Shown: positions 25,966 through 35,358, counted from the stretch's first letter. The stretch: 64,000 bases of DNA from Exiguobacterium sp. Helios (GCF_014524545.1 NZ_CP053557.1:1141501-1205500); one strand, 5' to 3'. Notes: generated from the letters alone by a model not told the origin. Numbers and translations are program-made.

Positions 25966-26921
25966 ATCGATTTCATCGTCTCTTATCTAAAGGAATCTCG
26001 ACAAAAGAGGCACTGGATATATTGGTCCGTTTTGAAGATCCGTTGCTCATTCCGGTGATTCATGAGATTCAAGTCCGACTGCAACAAGGCAATCGACTCT
26101 CCTTTTCCCTTGAACCGTTAAAACTGCCGACAGCTTTACAACAATTACTTACAGTAGGAGATCAGACGGAACGTCCGCTGATGATTTTACGACAAGTCAT
26201 TCGGTTACTGGAGCTTGAAAGTCAGATGAAAAAGAAATTTTGGAAGATGGCCCGTTATCCGATTGTCTTGGCAGCCAGTCTGTTGCTACTGTTCATGTTT
26301 TATGCTCTTTATGTGTTTCCTTCCTTATTGGAGATGTCGAATCCGGCTACCTTACCTCCATTCGTTCGTCCCCTCCTTCATTCTTCAGCAAAATATGTCA
26401 TGGCGTTTGCTCCTGTCACGACGGTGATCGGACTTGTTCTCCTGATTCGGCATATTCCGATGAAGCGTTTGCTTCGTATGAAGATGATTCAAAAAATGCT
26501 GCGTTTGTATTACAGCTACTTGTTTACAATCGAGGTCGGTTCTTTTATCGATGCCGGATTTTCATTAGAAGAAGCTTTTCATGCTTTGGAACAAGGGCAA
26601 ACCGGAAAAAAGAAACAGATGTATCAGGTGCTGCACCACCGCCAAAAAAGTGGTCAACCGTTATCGGAGGCAATGCAGGATGAAAATATCATTGATGTCG
26701 AAACTGTCGGATTAGTTCATATTGCGCGGGAAAGTGGTGATTTAGGTCCTTTATTACTGGAGCAAGCGGCATTATTGCATGAATCAATTGAGGAAGAAGT
26801 CGAAAAGAAACTGTTATTGATTGAACCGGCATTGTACGGAGGATTAACCGTTATGACAGGAACACTGTTTTTAATCCTCTACTATCCGATTCAACTCGCT
26901 ATTCAGCAACTTCCATTTTAA
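25920..26921 (+). CDS. comGB: Competence pilus platform protein ComGB, probable CTG start
   Basis: The T2SF/PilC-type membrane platform protein of the competence pilus, with three membrane spans near residues 120, 160 and 310 and two helical T2SF domains. Homology-like sequence (RFLNRFHRLLSKGISTKEAL) begins well before the first usual start codon (TTG at 26022). The frame opens at 25881 and contains no ATG, GTG or TTG before 26022. A CTG at 25920 lies ten bases after AGGAGG and gives 333 residues, close to the B. subtilis length; starting at 26022 would give 299 and cut the first helix. It overlaps comGA by 46 bases. Confidence 0.85.
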   Translation: MYRRKLTSASKCRFLNRFHRLLSKGISTKEALDILVRFEDPLLIPVIHEIQVRLQQGNRLSFSLEPLKLPTALQQLLTVGDQTERPLMILRQVIRLLELESQMKKKFWKMARYPIVLAASLLLLFMFYALYVFPSLLEMSNPATLPPFVRPLLHSSAKYVMAFAPVTTVIGLVLLIRHIPMKRLLRMKMIQKMLRLYYSYLFTIEVGSFIDAGFSLEEAFHALEQGQTGKKKQMYQVLHHRQKSGQPLSEAMQDENIIDVETVGLVHIARESGDLGPLLLEQAALLHESIEEEVEKKLLLIEPALYGGLTVMTGTLFLILYYPIQLAIQQLPF

Positions 26922-26941
26922 AGAGATGAGGAGTCAATCAA

Positions 26942-27259
26942 ATGAAACGTTTTATTCAAAATCAACGAGGATTCACTTTACTTGAAATGGCAGCCGTCCT
27001 GCTGATCATTTCCTTACTTTTACTCGTTTTGATTCCGACCATGACGAGCGGGAAAGACCAGGCGAAAGGAGTCAGTTGCGAAGCAAACATCCGTGTCATC
27101 CGCTCCGAGGTAAATCTTTATTATGCGAAAGAAAAAACGTATCCGGAATCACTGCAAACCATCAATCGGGGGACAGCGGAAAAACCAAACGAACTTGCTT
27201 GCGATCAGGAGACCTATACGTATGATGCGAAGACTGGAGAACTTACGAAAGTTAAATGA
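26942..27259 (+). CDS. comGC: Major competence pseudopilin ComGC
   Basis: A 105-residue prepilin. Basic leader MKRFIQNQRG is cut by the ComC peptidase before FTLLE, with E5 of the mature protein present, followed by a 20-residue hydrophobic helix. Two cysteines (VSCEAN and ELACDQ) could form the disulfide known for ComGC. It is the main subunit of the transformation pilus. ATG follows GATGAGGAG. Its end overlaps comGD by 38 bases. Confidence 0.93.
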   Translation: MKRFIQNQRGFTLLEMAAVLLIISLLLLVLIPTMTSGKDQAKGVSCEANIRVIRSEVNLYYAKEKTYPESLQTINRGTAEKPNELACDQETYTYDAKTGELTKVK

Positions 27260-27689
27260 CGGATTTACGTTAATTGAAATGACCGTTGTACTGGTGATGA
27301 TCGGATGTCTTTTGATATTTTTATTACCAACCGTCATCGATCGAAGACCGGCCCTGTATACGCTGGAACAAGACATTGGAATCCTCAAACAGGATGTTCA
27401 GACCCTACGATTGATTCAATATTCTAAAACGGGTGACCAAAATCAGATGCAGCTCCGCTGGAAAAATGACGGCAAAGGATATTTCATCATGGCGAACGAT
27501 CGCCTGTTATGGCAACGGACATTTCAACCGGGTCACGCCTGTATCGTTCCTTCGAACGGACGGATCATTTACTTTAAAAGTTATCATTCGACGTATGCGT
27601 CGACCTGGGTGTGTCAATCGACGACACAAGCGTTTGAAATCAAATTTTTACTCGGCAATTATCAAATGGTGATTCAAAAAACGAGGTAA
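27222..27689 (+). CDS. comGD: Competence minor pseudopilin ComGD
   Basis: A 155-residue minor pseudopilin. The processing site is LRKLNDG/FTLIEM with E5 present, then a hydrophobic helix. I place the start at the double ATG 27222/27225, which has CAGGAG about ten bases before it; the long open frame extending further upstream lies inside comGC and is not coding. The C-terminal part is a beta-rich pilin head with one cysteine pair (ACIVPS, VCQSTT). Confidence 0.88.
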   Translation: MMRRLENLRKLNDGFTLIEMTVVLVMIGCLLIFLLPTVIDRRPALYTLEQDIGILKQDVQTLRLIQYSKTGDQNQMQLRWKNDGKGYFIMANDRLLWQRTFQPGHACIVPSNGRIIYFKSYHSTYASTWVCQSTTQAFEIKFLLGNYQMVIQKTR

Positions 27690-27694
27690 ATACC

Positions 27695-28006
27695 GTGGGG
27701 AATAAAAACATTCAGCAACAGGGATTCACGCTTTTGGAAGTCGTTTTATCGATGGTTGCCATCGCTTGTTTCCTGGTGCTCGCAATCGATCCTCTGTTGT
27801 CTTTTCAAAAGCAAAAAAATCAATTGATGGTCGAAACACGCCGTCTCGATCAAATGGCGTCTGATCAAATCGCAGAAAGAAGAACAGGCTACGACATTAC
27901 AGAAGGGATGTGGTGTAGTGAAGAGGTCTGTTTGGCGAGCTCAATCCGGAACGACACTCCTCGAAATTTCATTGGTCCTTTGGCTGAGCCCGCTGCTGTT
28001 GATTAG
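27695..28006 (+). CDS. comGE: Competence minor pseudopilin ComGE
   Basis: A 103-residue protein starting at GTG five bases after comGD, with cleavage motif QQQG/FTLLEVVLSM and E5 retained, then a hydrophobic helix and a short head with two cysteines (MWCSEEVC). Assigned as ComGE from its place in the operon and prepilin signal, since sequence is poorly conserved in this family. It overlaps comGF by 89 bases. Confidence 0.82.
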   Translation: MGNKNIQQQGFTLLEVVLSMVAIACFLVLAIDPLLSFQKQKNQLMVETRRLDQMASDQIAERRTGYDITEGMWCSEEVCLASSIRNDTPRNFIGPLAEPAAVD

Positions 28007-28349
28007 TCTGATTGCGATGACACAAATCGTCAGTACCGTGCATCACGAGCAACCGATGGAAGAAGAATTATTTTTTCATACGATTGAGCGACTGATGTGG
28101 CGGAGTATTTCGTGTGAAAAAAATGGTGATGAAGTTCGCGGCGTAGACGTTGATCCGAAAGAGGATCCGGTCAAATGGCGGCTCGTCCGTGTACAAAATC
28201 AAATCCGATTAAAAAAAGAATTTGGAGGCGAACTGACGTATGCCCACGATGTAACGCATTACCAAGTCCGCCAGGAAGGACAGACGCTCATTTTCGAACT
28301 CAATCAGCGTCAACGAACCGTTCAGTGCAAGAAGGCGGCTTCATCCTGA
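27918..28349 (+). CDS. comGF: Competence minor pseudopilin ComGF
   Basis: A 143-residue minor pseudopilin read from GTG inside comGE. The leader MKRSVWRAQSG precedes TTLLEISLVLWLS, a degenerate type IV prepilin site with Glu at position 5, then a membrane helix. The head contains the ComGF-like pattern of basic and acidic beta strands and two cysteines (SCEKNG, VQCKKA). It matches ComGF in size and gene order. Confidence 0.85.
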   Translation: MKRSVWRAQSGTTLLEISLVLWLSPLLLISLIAMTQIVSTVHHEQPMEEELFFHTIERLMWRSISCEKNGDEVRGVDVDPKEDPVKWRLVRVQNQIRLKKEFGGELTYAHDVTHYQVRQEGQTLIFELNQRQRTVQCKKAASS

Positions 28350-28618
28350 TCCAAACCCTGTTGTTGCTGCTTGGAATAGGCGTGGCCATCCTGCTAGGGT
28401 GTCATCAGATGGATGAAGCGGTGAAACAGGTTCAGTTGGAGAAAGAAGCGCTACAACTCGAGTCGCTCGTGCGAGCCGCAACAAAGGACTGTCGTCAAGA
28501 TGAAACCGTCCAGTATCCGATTGGTCAAGTTATCTGTACACGGACAGATAAAGGCTTTAAAATGGAAGCGATACTAGATAATGGACAGAGAATCGAGGCG
28601 GTTGTTTCGAATGGATAA
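28325..28618 (+). CDS. comGG: Competence minor pseudopilin ComGG
   Basis: A short pseudopilin of about 97 residues, read from a GTG at 28325 that gives MQEGG/FILIQTLLLL. Position 5 of the mature protein is glutamine, not glutamate, as in tip-type subunits (GspK-like, and ComGG of Bacillus). The ribosome site is weak, so the start is uncertain; the frame is open further upstream within comGF. It overlaps comGF by 25 bases and aroK by eight. Two cysteines are present (GCHQMD, DCRQDE). Confidence 0.78.
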   Translation: MQEGGFILIQTLLLLLGIGVAILLGCHQMDEAVKQVQLEKEALQLESLVRAATKDCRQDETVQYPIGQVICTRTDKGFKMEAILDNGQRIEAVVSNG

Positions 28619-29093
28619 GGTTTATTTGATTGGTTTTATGGGAACTGGTAAAACAGCGATTGGACGTAATCTTCAAGTGCATTATCATGTCGAAGAACTG
28701 GATGAGCGCTTTGTCCAGGAGTATGGTTCGATTACGGAGTTCTTCGCAAAACACCGTGAAACAGGATTCCGGGATCGGGAAGTCGAATTGTTACGAAGTA
28801 GTGAAGCGGAAATTGTCGTCACGGGAGGCGGAATCATCGAGCGTTTGGAAAACCGGACGTTCATGAAAGAAACCGGAATCGTCATCTGGATTGATACGCC
28901 ATTCCATTTGGTCTGGAATCGAATCAGGACAGACCCATCCCGTCCGCTTGTCAAATCTCGGATGACAGTCGAAAAATTATTTCGGAGACGTCGACCCATC
29001 TATGCGCGGTTGGCAGATATCCGCTTAGATGGTAAGAAGTCTGTCCGGGAACTGGCAAAAGAAATCGAAACGATATTGGAGGAGAACGTATGA
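28611..29093 (+). CDS. aroK: Shikimate kinase
   Basis: A 160-residue kinase that phosphorylates shikimate at O3 with ATP, step five of chorismate synthesis. Walker A GFMGTGKT lies at residues 7-14, the shikimate-binding D/R in ELDERFVQEYG, F-R-x-x-E in ETGFRDREVELL, GGG in VTGGGII and the lid RPLVK. The ATG at 28611 follows GAGGCGG; the earlier in-frame ATG is less likely. It overlaps comGG, so a house-keeping gene is tied to competence gene transcription. Confidence 0.93.
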   Translation: MDKVYLIGFMGTGKTAIGRNLQVHYHVEELDERFVQEYGSITEFFAKHRETGFRDREVELLRSSEAEIVVTGGGIIERLENRTFMKETGIVIWIDTPFHLVWNRIRTDPSRPLVKSRMTVEKLFRRRRPIYARLADIRLDGKKSVRELAKEIETILEENV

Positions 29094-29404
29094 TTTGGAT
29101 CAATCTCGGAATTATCGTCTTAGCAATCATCGGTTTGGTGATTTATGGGCTAAGCCTATACAAAAAGAAGATTTCAAAAGATGTGACAGTGATCAAGCAA
29201 CTACTGGAACGTTTTTCCATTCGTCAACAAACGTTGCAGACGAATATTGATCATACGACAAGCCGAATCAATCAAATCAAAGGAAACGTCGATCATTTGG
29301 TCGCGGAGGGGAAACGAGTGGAGCAAGGAGGACGTCAACTCATTGCTGAAGGACAACGTCTTAAAACAGAGGTTGAACATACTGCAGGGCTTAAACCATT
29401 TTGA
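29090..29404 (+). CDS. Small membrane-anchored coiled-coil protein, unknown
   Basis: A 104-residue protein with one N-terminal membrane segment (residues 3-24, IWINLGIIVLAIIGLVIYGL), a lysine stretch on the inner face and then a long heptad-like helix (about 35-95). It resembles DUF948/YtxH-type proteins only in layout. It shares ATGA with the end of aroK, so it is translated together with it. The function is unknown. Confidence 0.7.
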   Translation: MIWINLGIIVLAIIGLVIYGLSLYKKKISKDVTVIKQLLERFSIRQQTLQTNIDHTTSRINQIKGNVDHLVAEGKRVEQGGRQLIAEGQRLKTEVEHTAGLKPF

Positions 29405-29436
29405 AATGGCTTTCATCGGCTGAATATGAAACAATA

Positions 29437-29472
29437 GGAGAGAAGGGACTTTGTCCTTTCTCTCTTTCCTTT
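29437..29472 (+). terminator. Probable terminator of the comG-aroK unit
   Basis: GGAGAGA-AGGGA pairs with TCCTT-TCTCTC around CTTTG, followed by a T-rich stretch. Confidence 0.65.
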
Positions 29473-29586
29473 TGTTCAATTTCCGAATAAACCTAGAATA
29501 AAAGATTTTAAATTGGTAGAATGTAATTGAAAGTTGAACAATAAAGAGAAAAGGAACTAAAAATGTTCGTAATTAGGGGGAAAAGT

Positions 29587-30669
29587 ATGAGTCAGACGAC
29601 ATTGAAGAGAACGCCATTGTTCGACATCATTGCACCAACGGGGAAAATGGTCGATTTTGCAGGGTTTGAAATGCCAGTTCTGTTTTCATCCATCAAGGAA
29701 GAGCATACAGCGGTGCGGGAACGTGTCGGAATGTTTGATGTATCCCATATGGGCGAGTTGTTTGTTTCCGGATCAGATGCGTTAGCATTTCTTCAACAGA
29801 CGTTGTCCAATGACATCTCGAAGATTGCGATTGGGCAGGCGCAATACAATGTTTTGTGCCAGGAAGATGGTGGGACAGTAGACGATCTATTGGTTTATCG
29901 TTTAACAGAACAGGACTATCTGCTTGTCGTCAATGCATCCAACATTGAAAAAGATGAAGCGCACTTACGTCAGTATTTAAAAGGGGACGTGTTGCTTGAA
30001 AATCAATCGGATGCCTATGGGCAAATTGCCGTTCAAGGTCCAAAAGCGGTTGAAGTGTTGCAGGGACTGACGACGCTCAATCTCGAAGACATCAAATTTT
30101 TCCGTTTTGCGCAAGGAGAGTTGGCCGGAGTCGATATGCTGGTATCACGCAGCGGGTATACAGGAGAAGACGGGTTCGAACTGTACATGCCGTCTGCAGA
30201 CGCCTCGACAGTCTGGAAAGTGTTATTAGAAGCGGGTGTCGTACCGTGTGGGCTGGGTGCCCGGGATACGTTACGATTTGAAGCATGTTTGCCTTTATAC
30301 GGCCACGAGTTATCGGCGACGATTTCACCGATTGAAGCAGGAATGGGGTTTGCCGTCAAACCACAAGTGAAGTCGTTTGTCGGATCGGAAGCTTTGTTGA
30401 AACAGAAAGAAGACGGTCCGCGCCGCCGATTAATCGGTCTTGAACTTCTTGATAAGGGGATTGCTCGTCAAGACGCTTCGGTTCTAGTGAACGGAGAACC
30501 CGTCGGATTCGTTACGACCGGTACATTACCACCGACAATCGGTAAAGCCATTGCGTTAGCACTTGTACCTACGGAATATGCGACTGAGGAAACGTTCGAA
30601 GTCGAAGTACGCGGAAAAAAACTGGCGGCAAAACGAATCGACACACCATTCTATCGCCGGAGCAAATAA
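29587..30669 (+). CDS. gcvT: Glycine cleavage system T protein (aminomethyltransferase)
   Basis: A 360-residue tetrahydrofolate-dependent aminomethyltransferase that moves the methylene group from the lipoyl H protein to THF and releases ammonia. The family pattern is clear: MVDFAGFEMPV, FDVSHMGEL with the catalytic D region, the NDISK stretch and RSGYTGEDGFELY. The start at 29587 follows AGGGGG; the upstream in-frame ATG at 29563 has no site. First gene of gcvT-gcvPA-gcvPB. The 180-base leader holds no recognisable glycine riboswitch. Confidence 0.94.
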   Translation: MSQTTLKRTPLFDIIAPTGKMVDFAGFEMPVLFSSIKEEHTAVRERVGMFDVSHMGELFVSGSDALAFLQQTLSNDISKIAIGQAQYNVLCQEDGGTVDDLLVYRLTEQDYLLVVNASNIEKDEAHLRQYLKGDVLLENQSDAYGQIAVQGPKAVEVLQGLTTLNLEDIKFFRFAQGELAGVDMLVSRSGYTGEDGFELYMPSADASTVWKVLLEAGVVPCGLGARDTLRFEACLPLYGHELSATISPIEAGMGFAVKPQVKSFVGSEALLKQKEDGPRRRLIGLELLDKGIARQDASVLVNGEPVGFVTTGTLPPTIGKAIALALVPTEYATEETFEVEVRGKKLAAKRIDTPFYRRSK

Positions 30670-30683
30670 GGGGGACATAAAAG

Positions 30684-32030
30684 ATGGATTTTCGTTATTT
30701 ACCGATGACACAAGAAGATGAAAAAGAAATGTTACAGACGATTGGTGCGGACTCGATTGAAGACTTGCTTGCCGATATCCCGGCGAGTGTACGCGATCAA
30801 GGAACTTTGGAAGAAGTGGGCATTCCCTTACCGGAAACCGATTTGATTCGAACGCTCTCAAAACTTGCCGATCAAAACATGAACACGAAGCAGTATCCGT
30901 CTTTCCTTGGTGCTGGTATCTATGACCACTATGCACCTGCTGTCGTGAACCATATGTTACTCCGCTCTGAGTTCTACACGGCCTATACGCCGTATCAACC
31001 TGAAATTTCACAAGGGGAGCTGCAGGCGATTTTTGAATACCAAACGATGATTTGTGAATTGACGGGAATGGATGTCGCCAACTCTTCGATGTACGACGGG
31101 ATTACAGCACTGGCTGAAGCGGCAATGCTTGCCTGTGCCCATAAGAAAAAGAAGACAATCGTTCTTTCAGATGGTGTGCATCCGGAAGCACACGATGTCG
31201 TGCGGACCTACGCAAATGGTCCGGGACTTGAAGTACAGACATTACCGCTCGTGAATGGTGAAACGGCGATCGCGAACCTGGATGCACTCGATGATGTCGC
31301 GTGTGTCATCGTGCAATATCCGAACTTCTATGGACGTGTCGAAGATTTACAAGCATTAGCAGACGCGACGCATGCAAAAGGCGGGTTATTCATCGTCTCG
31401 GCCAACCCACTTGCACTCGGCTTATTAGAAGCACCGGGTAAGCTTGGGGCGGATATTACAATTGGGGATTGCCAACCGTTCGGAATTCCACAGAGCTTTG
31501 GTGGACCGACATGCGGGTATTTCACGACGACAAAAGCGTTAATGCGAAAAATCCCTGGACGTCTTGTCGGTCAGACGGTGGACGAAGACGGAAAACGTGG
31601 TTTCGTCCTGACATTACAAGCGCGTGAACAACACATTCGCCGCGATAAAGCGACTTCGAATATCTGTTCGAACCAGGCACTGAATGCTTTAGCGGCCTCC
31701 ATCGCGATGAGCGCACTAGGAAAGCGCGGGATTCGTGAACTGGCAACCCGCAACCTTCAGACGGCCTACGCCTTGAAAAAATCATTGATTCAAGCAGGTT
31801 TCCACATCGTGGACGACGGTCCGAGCTTCAATGAATTTGTGGTTGAATTGCCAATCGATGCGACAGAAGCCGGCAAACAGTTGTTGCAAGCCGGAATCAT
31901 CGGTGGTCTGCCACTTGGTACGTTTGACGACAGTCGGAACAAACAAATGCTTGTTTGTGCGACGGAATTACGGACGAAAGAAGAATTGGATCAATTCGTG
32001 ACTGCGTTAGGAGGACTGACTCATGCATAA
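30684..32030 (+). CDS. gcvPA: Glycine dehydrogenase (decarboxylating) subunit 1
   Basis: A 448-residue alpha subunit of the P protein in its two-gene form. With GcvPB it decarboxylates glycine on PLP and loads the aminomethyl group onto lipoyl-GcvH. It has the fold of type I PLP enzymes but no PLP lysine, as usual for this half. Family motifs: [38 protein letters not shown]. It overlaps gcvPB by eight bases for balanced translation. Confidence 0.95.
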   Translation: MDFRYLPMTQEDEKEMLQTIGADSIEDLLADIPASVRDQGTLEEVGIPLPETDLIRTLSKLADQNMNTKQYPSFLGAGIYDHYAPAVVNHMLLRSEFYTAYTPYQPEISQGELQAIFEYQTMICELTGMDVANSSMYDGITALAEAAMLACAHKKKKTIVLSDGVHPEAHDVVRTYANGPGLEVQTLPLVNGETAIANLDALDDVACVIVQYPNFYGRVEDLQALADATHAKGGLFIVSANPLALGLLEAPGKLGADITIGDCQPFGIPQSFGGPTCGYFTTTKALMRKIPGRLVGQTVDEDGKRGFVLTLQAREQHIRRDKATSNICSNQALNALAASIAMSALGKRGIRELATRNLQTAYALKKSLIQAGFHIVDDGPSFNEFVVELPIDATEAGKQLLQAGIIGGLPLGTFDDSRNKQMLVCATELRTKEELDQFVTALGGLTHA

Positions 32031-33501
32031 AACTAGTGAACAGACATTGATTTTTGAAATCTCAAAAGCTGGTCGTGTCGCCTACAGTTTACCGCTTCCG
32101 ACGGTCGACGAAGTAGCGGCGGAAGATTTATTGCCTGCGCATTTGCTACGCCAAGAGGACGTGGAGTTGCCGGAAGTATCTGAACTGGATCTTGTCCGTC
32201 ATTATACCGCCCTTTCGAACCGAAATCACGGGGTCGATTCCGGTTTCTATCCGCTTGGTTCATGTACGATGAAATACAATCCGAAAATCAATGAAGATAT
32301 GGCACGTCTCCCGGGATTCGCTCATATCCACCCATTGCAACCGGTTGAGAGCGTACAAGGTGCTCTTGAACTGATGTACGACTTACAAGAGAAACTGGCA
32401 GTCATTACCGGTATGGATGAAGTGACGTTGCAACCGGCAGCAGGAGCCCACGGTGAGTGGACAGGACTGATGTTGATCAAAGCATACCATCATGCGCGGG
32501 GAGATTTTAAACGGACGAAAGTTCTCGTTCCGGACTCAGCTCACGGAACGAATCCGGCATCGGCTTCTGTTGCTGGTTTTGATACGGTGACGGTCTTATC
32601 TGACGAGCGCGGATTAGTCGATTTAGCTGATTTAAAGAGTAAAGTTGGAGAAGATACGGCAGCGTTGATGCTGACGAATCCGAATACACTCGGCCTGTTC
32701 GAATCGGATATCGTCGAGATTGCGAAAGCGGTCCACGAAGCCGGCGGAAAACTGTATTACGATGGTGCGAACTCTAACGCGATCATGGGAATTGCGCGTC
32801 CTGGGGACATGGGCTTTGATGTTGTCCACTTGAATCTCCACAAGACGTTTACAGGTCCTCACGGCGGCGGTGGTCCTGGTTCAGGTCCGGTCGGTGTCAA
32901 ACATGACTTGATTCCATATCTGCCAAAACCGATCGTGGCGAAAACGGCAGATGGTTTTGTACTCGATTACGACCGTCCGGAATCAATCGGCCGCGTCAAA
33001 CCGTTTTATGGAAACTTCGGAATCAACGTCCGGGCCTACAGTTATATCCGGACGATGGGAGGCGCAGGGCTTGCCCGCGTTTCGAAAGAAGCCGTCTTGA
33101 ATGCCAATTACATGTTGGCACGTCTGAAGGGTGCATATGATGCTCCTTATGATGTCTATTGCAAACACGAATTTGTTCTGTCGGGACGTCGTCAAAAAGC
33201 ACTGGGTGTCCGGACGCTAGATATCGCCAAACGCCTGCTTGACTTCGGATATCACCCGCCAACGATTTACTTCCCGTTGAATGTCGAAGAATGTATCATG
33301 ATCGAACCGACGGAAACAGAATCGAAGGAGACGCTTGATGCATTTTGCGATGCGATGCTCCAAATTGCGAAAGAAGTCGAAGAGACGCCGGACGTCGTCT
33401 TGAACGCACCGCATACGACGGTCGTCAAACGTATGGACGAGACATTAGCAGCACGTAAGCCGATTTTACGTTACCAGCCGAAACAGGAAGTTCACGTCTA
33501 A
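32023..33501 (+). CDS. gcvPB: Glycine dehydrogenase (decarboxylating) subunit 2
   Basis: A 492-residue beta subunit carrying the PLP site: K274 in [19 protein letters not shown]. Other marks are [14 protein letters not shown] and [13 protein letters not shown], conserved in P proteins. It completes the glycine decarboxylase with GcvPA. The gene ends the gcv operon at a hairpin terminator shared with a convergent gene. GcvH and the L protein are not next to it; the L role may be shared with a dihydrolipoyl dehydrogenase elsewhere. Confidence 0.95.
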   Translation: MHKTSEQTLIFEISKAGRVAYSLPLPTVDEVAAEDLLPAHLLRQEDVELPEVSELDLVRHYTALSNRNHGVDSGFYPLGSCTMKYNPKINEDMARLPGFAHIHPLQPVESVQGALELMYDLQEKLAVITGMDEVTLQPAAGAHGEWTGLMLIKAYHHARGDFKRTKVLVPDSAHGTNPASASVAGFDTVTVLSDERGLVDLADLKSKVGEDTAALMLTNPNTLGLFESDIVEIAKAVHEAGGKLYYDGANSNAIMGIARPGDMGFDVVHLNLHKTFTGPHGGGGPGSGPVGVKHDLIPYLPKPIVAKTADGFVLDYDRPESIGRVKPFYGNFGINVRAYSYIRTMGGAGLARVSKEAVLNANYMLARLKGAYDAPYDVYCKHEFVLSGRRQKALGVRTLDIAKRLLDFGYHPPTIYFPLNVEECIMIEPTETESKETLDAFCDAMLQIAKEVEETPDVVLNAPHTTVVKRMDETLAARKPILRYQPKQEVHV

Positions 33502-33504
33502 ACA

Positions 33505-33545
33505 AAAAACCATCCCGCATCTTAATTGACAGGGATGGTTTTGTT
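33505..33545. terminator. Terminator after gcvPB, probably bidirectional
   Basis: AAAACCATCCC pairs with GGGATGGTTTT, with A and T tails on both sides; the minus-strand rhodanese gene converges on it. Confidence 0.85.
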
Positions 33546-33560
33546 ATGAAGTAAAAGGAA

Positions 33561-33941
33561 TCAGCTGCGTTTGACTTTTCCGGTCCATTGCTTGAATCCG
33601 CCTTTAAGTTGATACAAGTTCGTATAACCGGCTTTTTTCAAGACTTTGGCCGCTTGCGATGAACGCATGTTGCCTTGGCAATACAAATAAATCGGCATAT
33701 CCTTACGTAATTCTTTCGAACGCATTTTCATCTGACTGACCGGTATGTTACGCGCTCCGATGATGTGACCGCCTTTAAATTCCTGTGTCTCGCGGACGTC
33801 TACGATTTGTGCTTTCCGGTAGTTTGCCCGGAATTCCTCTTGTGAGAGCTTCGTGATTCCTTTGACCGGCATGAAGCGCCAGACGATATAAGCAATCAAG
33901 GCTACCCATAAGACGATCGTGATGATTGTACTGATTTCCAT
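33561..33941 (-). CDS. yqhL: Membrane-anchored rhodanese-like protein (YqhL)
   Basis: A 126-residue protein with one N-terminal membrane segment (IITIVLWVALIAYIVW) and a single rhodanese domain. The active-site cysteine lies in YLYCQGNMRSS; the CH2A-like motif VDVRETQEFKGGHI is complete. Sulfur transfer from thiosulfate or a persulfide is likely, substrate unknown. I choose the ATG at 33941 (MEISTI); an AAGGGG site lies somewhat far (13 bases) upstream, and the open frame extends further without a better start. B. subtilis has yqhL in the same place. Confidence 0.88.
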   Translation of the reverse strand: MEISTIITIVLWVALIAYIVWRFMPVKGITKLSQEEFRANYRKAQIVDVRETQEFKGGHIIGARNIPVSQMKMRSKELRKDMPIYLYCQGNMRSSQAAKVLKKAGYTNLYQLKGGFKQWTGKVKRS

Positions 33942-34080
33942 ATCTAAGTTCCAACCCCTTCGTTCATATAACATCTTTACCATTATAGTAAACGAAATCG
34001 ATTTCGGCAATCGACTCGTCGTTGCGCAGGATAGAAAGGGTCTGATACACTAATACGGAAACGTTTCTGGGGGTGTTCAC

Positions 34081-34911
34081 TTGATCAGAGAGTGGCAAGT
34101 ATTGACGACGGAAAGAATGGAACCGGCATTGAACATGGCGATTGACGAAGCCTTAATCGGTTTTGTCGGCCGAGGCGAAGTCGCACCGACGCTTCGTTTT
34201 TATTCGTGGGAACCAAGGGGATTAAGTGTCGGTCATTTTCAACGGGCGACAAAAGATATTGATCGCAAACGGATCGAAGCACTGGGTATTCCAATCGTTC
34301 GCCGGATGACCGGGGGACGAGCTGTCTTACACGCCGACGAATTGACATACAGTGTGATTCTTCCTGAACAGATGGAAGGCGTCCCGAAAACCGTCATTGA
34401 AAGTTACCGGATGCTGACAGAAGGAATCCGTAAAGGGTATCATCATTTAGGGATTCCTGTTGAATTTTCGGTTCCGATGACAGAAGAAGAAAAAGACGAA
34501 TTGCGAAAACCGAAGTCTGCTGTCTGTTTTGATGCCGCATCGTATTATGAACTGGCAGTCGGAAAACGGAAAGTGGCCGGAAGTGCGCAAGTCCGTCATC
34601 AAGGCGTCGTGTTGCAACACGGTTCTGTGCCGCTGTCTGTCGATGAAGGGGAATTGTTTGACTGTTTTATGTACGAAGATGAAACGATGCGTGAACGGAT
34701 GAAAGCACGTTTTGCCGGAAAAGCGGTTGCCTTGAATGAGCTTGCTGGACGTTCTGTCTCATTCGAAGAAGTTCGTCTTGCTTTTGTAAAGGGATTTGAA
34801 GATGCACTTCAATTGACCTTCACCCCGCTAGAGTTTACAACGCATCAATGGCAGGAAATTGAGCGGTTGGCAGAGAAGTACCGTAGTGAAGAATGGAACT
34901 GGAAGCGCTAA
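34081..34911 (+). CDS. lipM: Octanoyltransferase LipM
   Basis: A 276-residue octanoyl-ACP:GcvH transferase, the first step of lipoate synthesis. The catalytic cysteine C149 lies in KSAVCFDA and the conserved lysine K164 in GKRKVAGSAQ; RRMTGGRAVLH is the family's substrate loop. It starts at TTG after GGGGGTG. LipM supplies the lipoyl arm needed by GcvH and by the bkdB product in this window. Place after gcv and yqhL matches B. subtilis yqhM. Confidence 0.93.
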   Translation: MIREWQVLTTERMEPALNMAIDEALIGFVGRGEVAPTLRFYSWEPRGLSVGHFQRATKDIDRKRIEALGIPIVRRMTGGRAVLHADELTYSVILPEQMEGVPKTVIESYRMLTEGIRKGYHHLGIPVEFSVPMTEEEKDELRKPKSAVCFDAASYYELAVGKRKVAGSAQVRHQGVVLQHGSVPLSVDEGELFDCFMYEDETMRERMKARFAGKAVALNELAGRSVSFEEVRLAFVKGFEDALQLTFTPLEFTTHQWQEIERLAEKYRSEEWNWKR

Positions 34912-34935
34912 AGAGATGGATTGGAAGGTGATGTC

Positions 34936-35358
34936 GTGCCGACTCCGAGCATGGAAGATTATTTAGAACAAATCTATATTTTGATTGAAGAAAAAGGATA
35001 TGCCCGTGTATCCGATATTGCAGAACTGTTAGGTGTTCATCCGTCCTCTGTGACAAAGATGGTCCAGAAGTTGGACCGGGAAGAATATCTCGTGTATGAG
35101 AAATACCGTGGATTGATGTTAACGGCAAAAGGACGGAAAATCGGGAAGCGCCTTGTCGAACGTCATGCGTTGTTAGAAGATTTTCTGCGCCTCGTCGGAG
35201 TGGATGAATCTTTGATTTACAAAGATGTGGAAGGAATCGAGCATCATATCAGTATTGAAGCACTCGATAAAATCAACGGAATGATTCAGTTTTTTGCCGA
35301 ACGTCCGGAATTACAAGCGGAATTTCAAAAACATCAGCAAGTACACCCAGAAGAATGA
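34936..35358 (+). CDS. mntR: Manganese-dependent transcriptional repressor MntR
   Basis: A 140-residue DtxR-family repressor that shuts down manganese uptake genes when Mn2+ is high. With the GTG start at 34936 ([14 protein letters not shown]) all six metal ligands of B. subtilis MntR are kept at the same numbers: D8, E11, H77, E99, E102 and H103. This agreement decides the start against the TTG at 34921. The winged helix is residues 1-70. Start lies 24 bases after lipM. Confidence 0.95.
   Translation: MPTPSMEDYLEQIYILIEEKGYARVSDIAELLGVHPSSVTKMVQKLDREEYLVYEKYRGLMLTAKGRKIGKRLVERHALLEDFLRLVGVDESLIYKDVEGIEHHISIEALDKINGMIQFFAERPELQAEFQKHQQVHPEE

Noticed and set aside
27123-27221. Upstream part of the comGD open frame
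   Set aside because: It lies inside comGC in another frame; the ATG pair at 27222/27225 with CAGGAG gives a normal prepilin leader.
28175-28324. Upstream part of the comGG open frame
   Set aside because: It lies inside comGF, has an Arg/Pro/Cys-rich shadow composition, and would put the prepilin helix 50 residues in.
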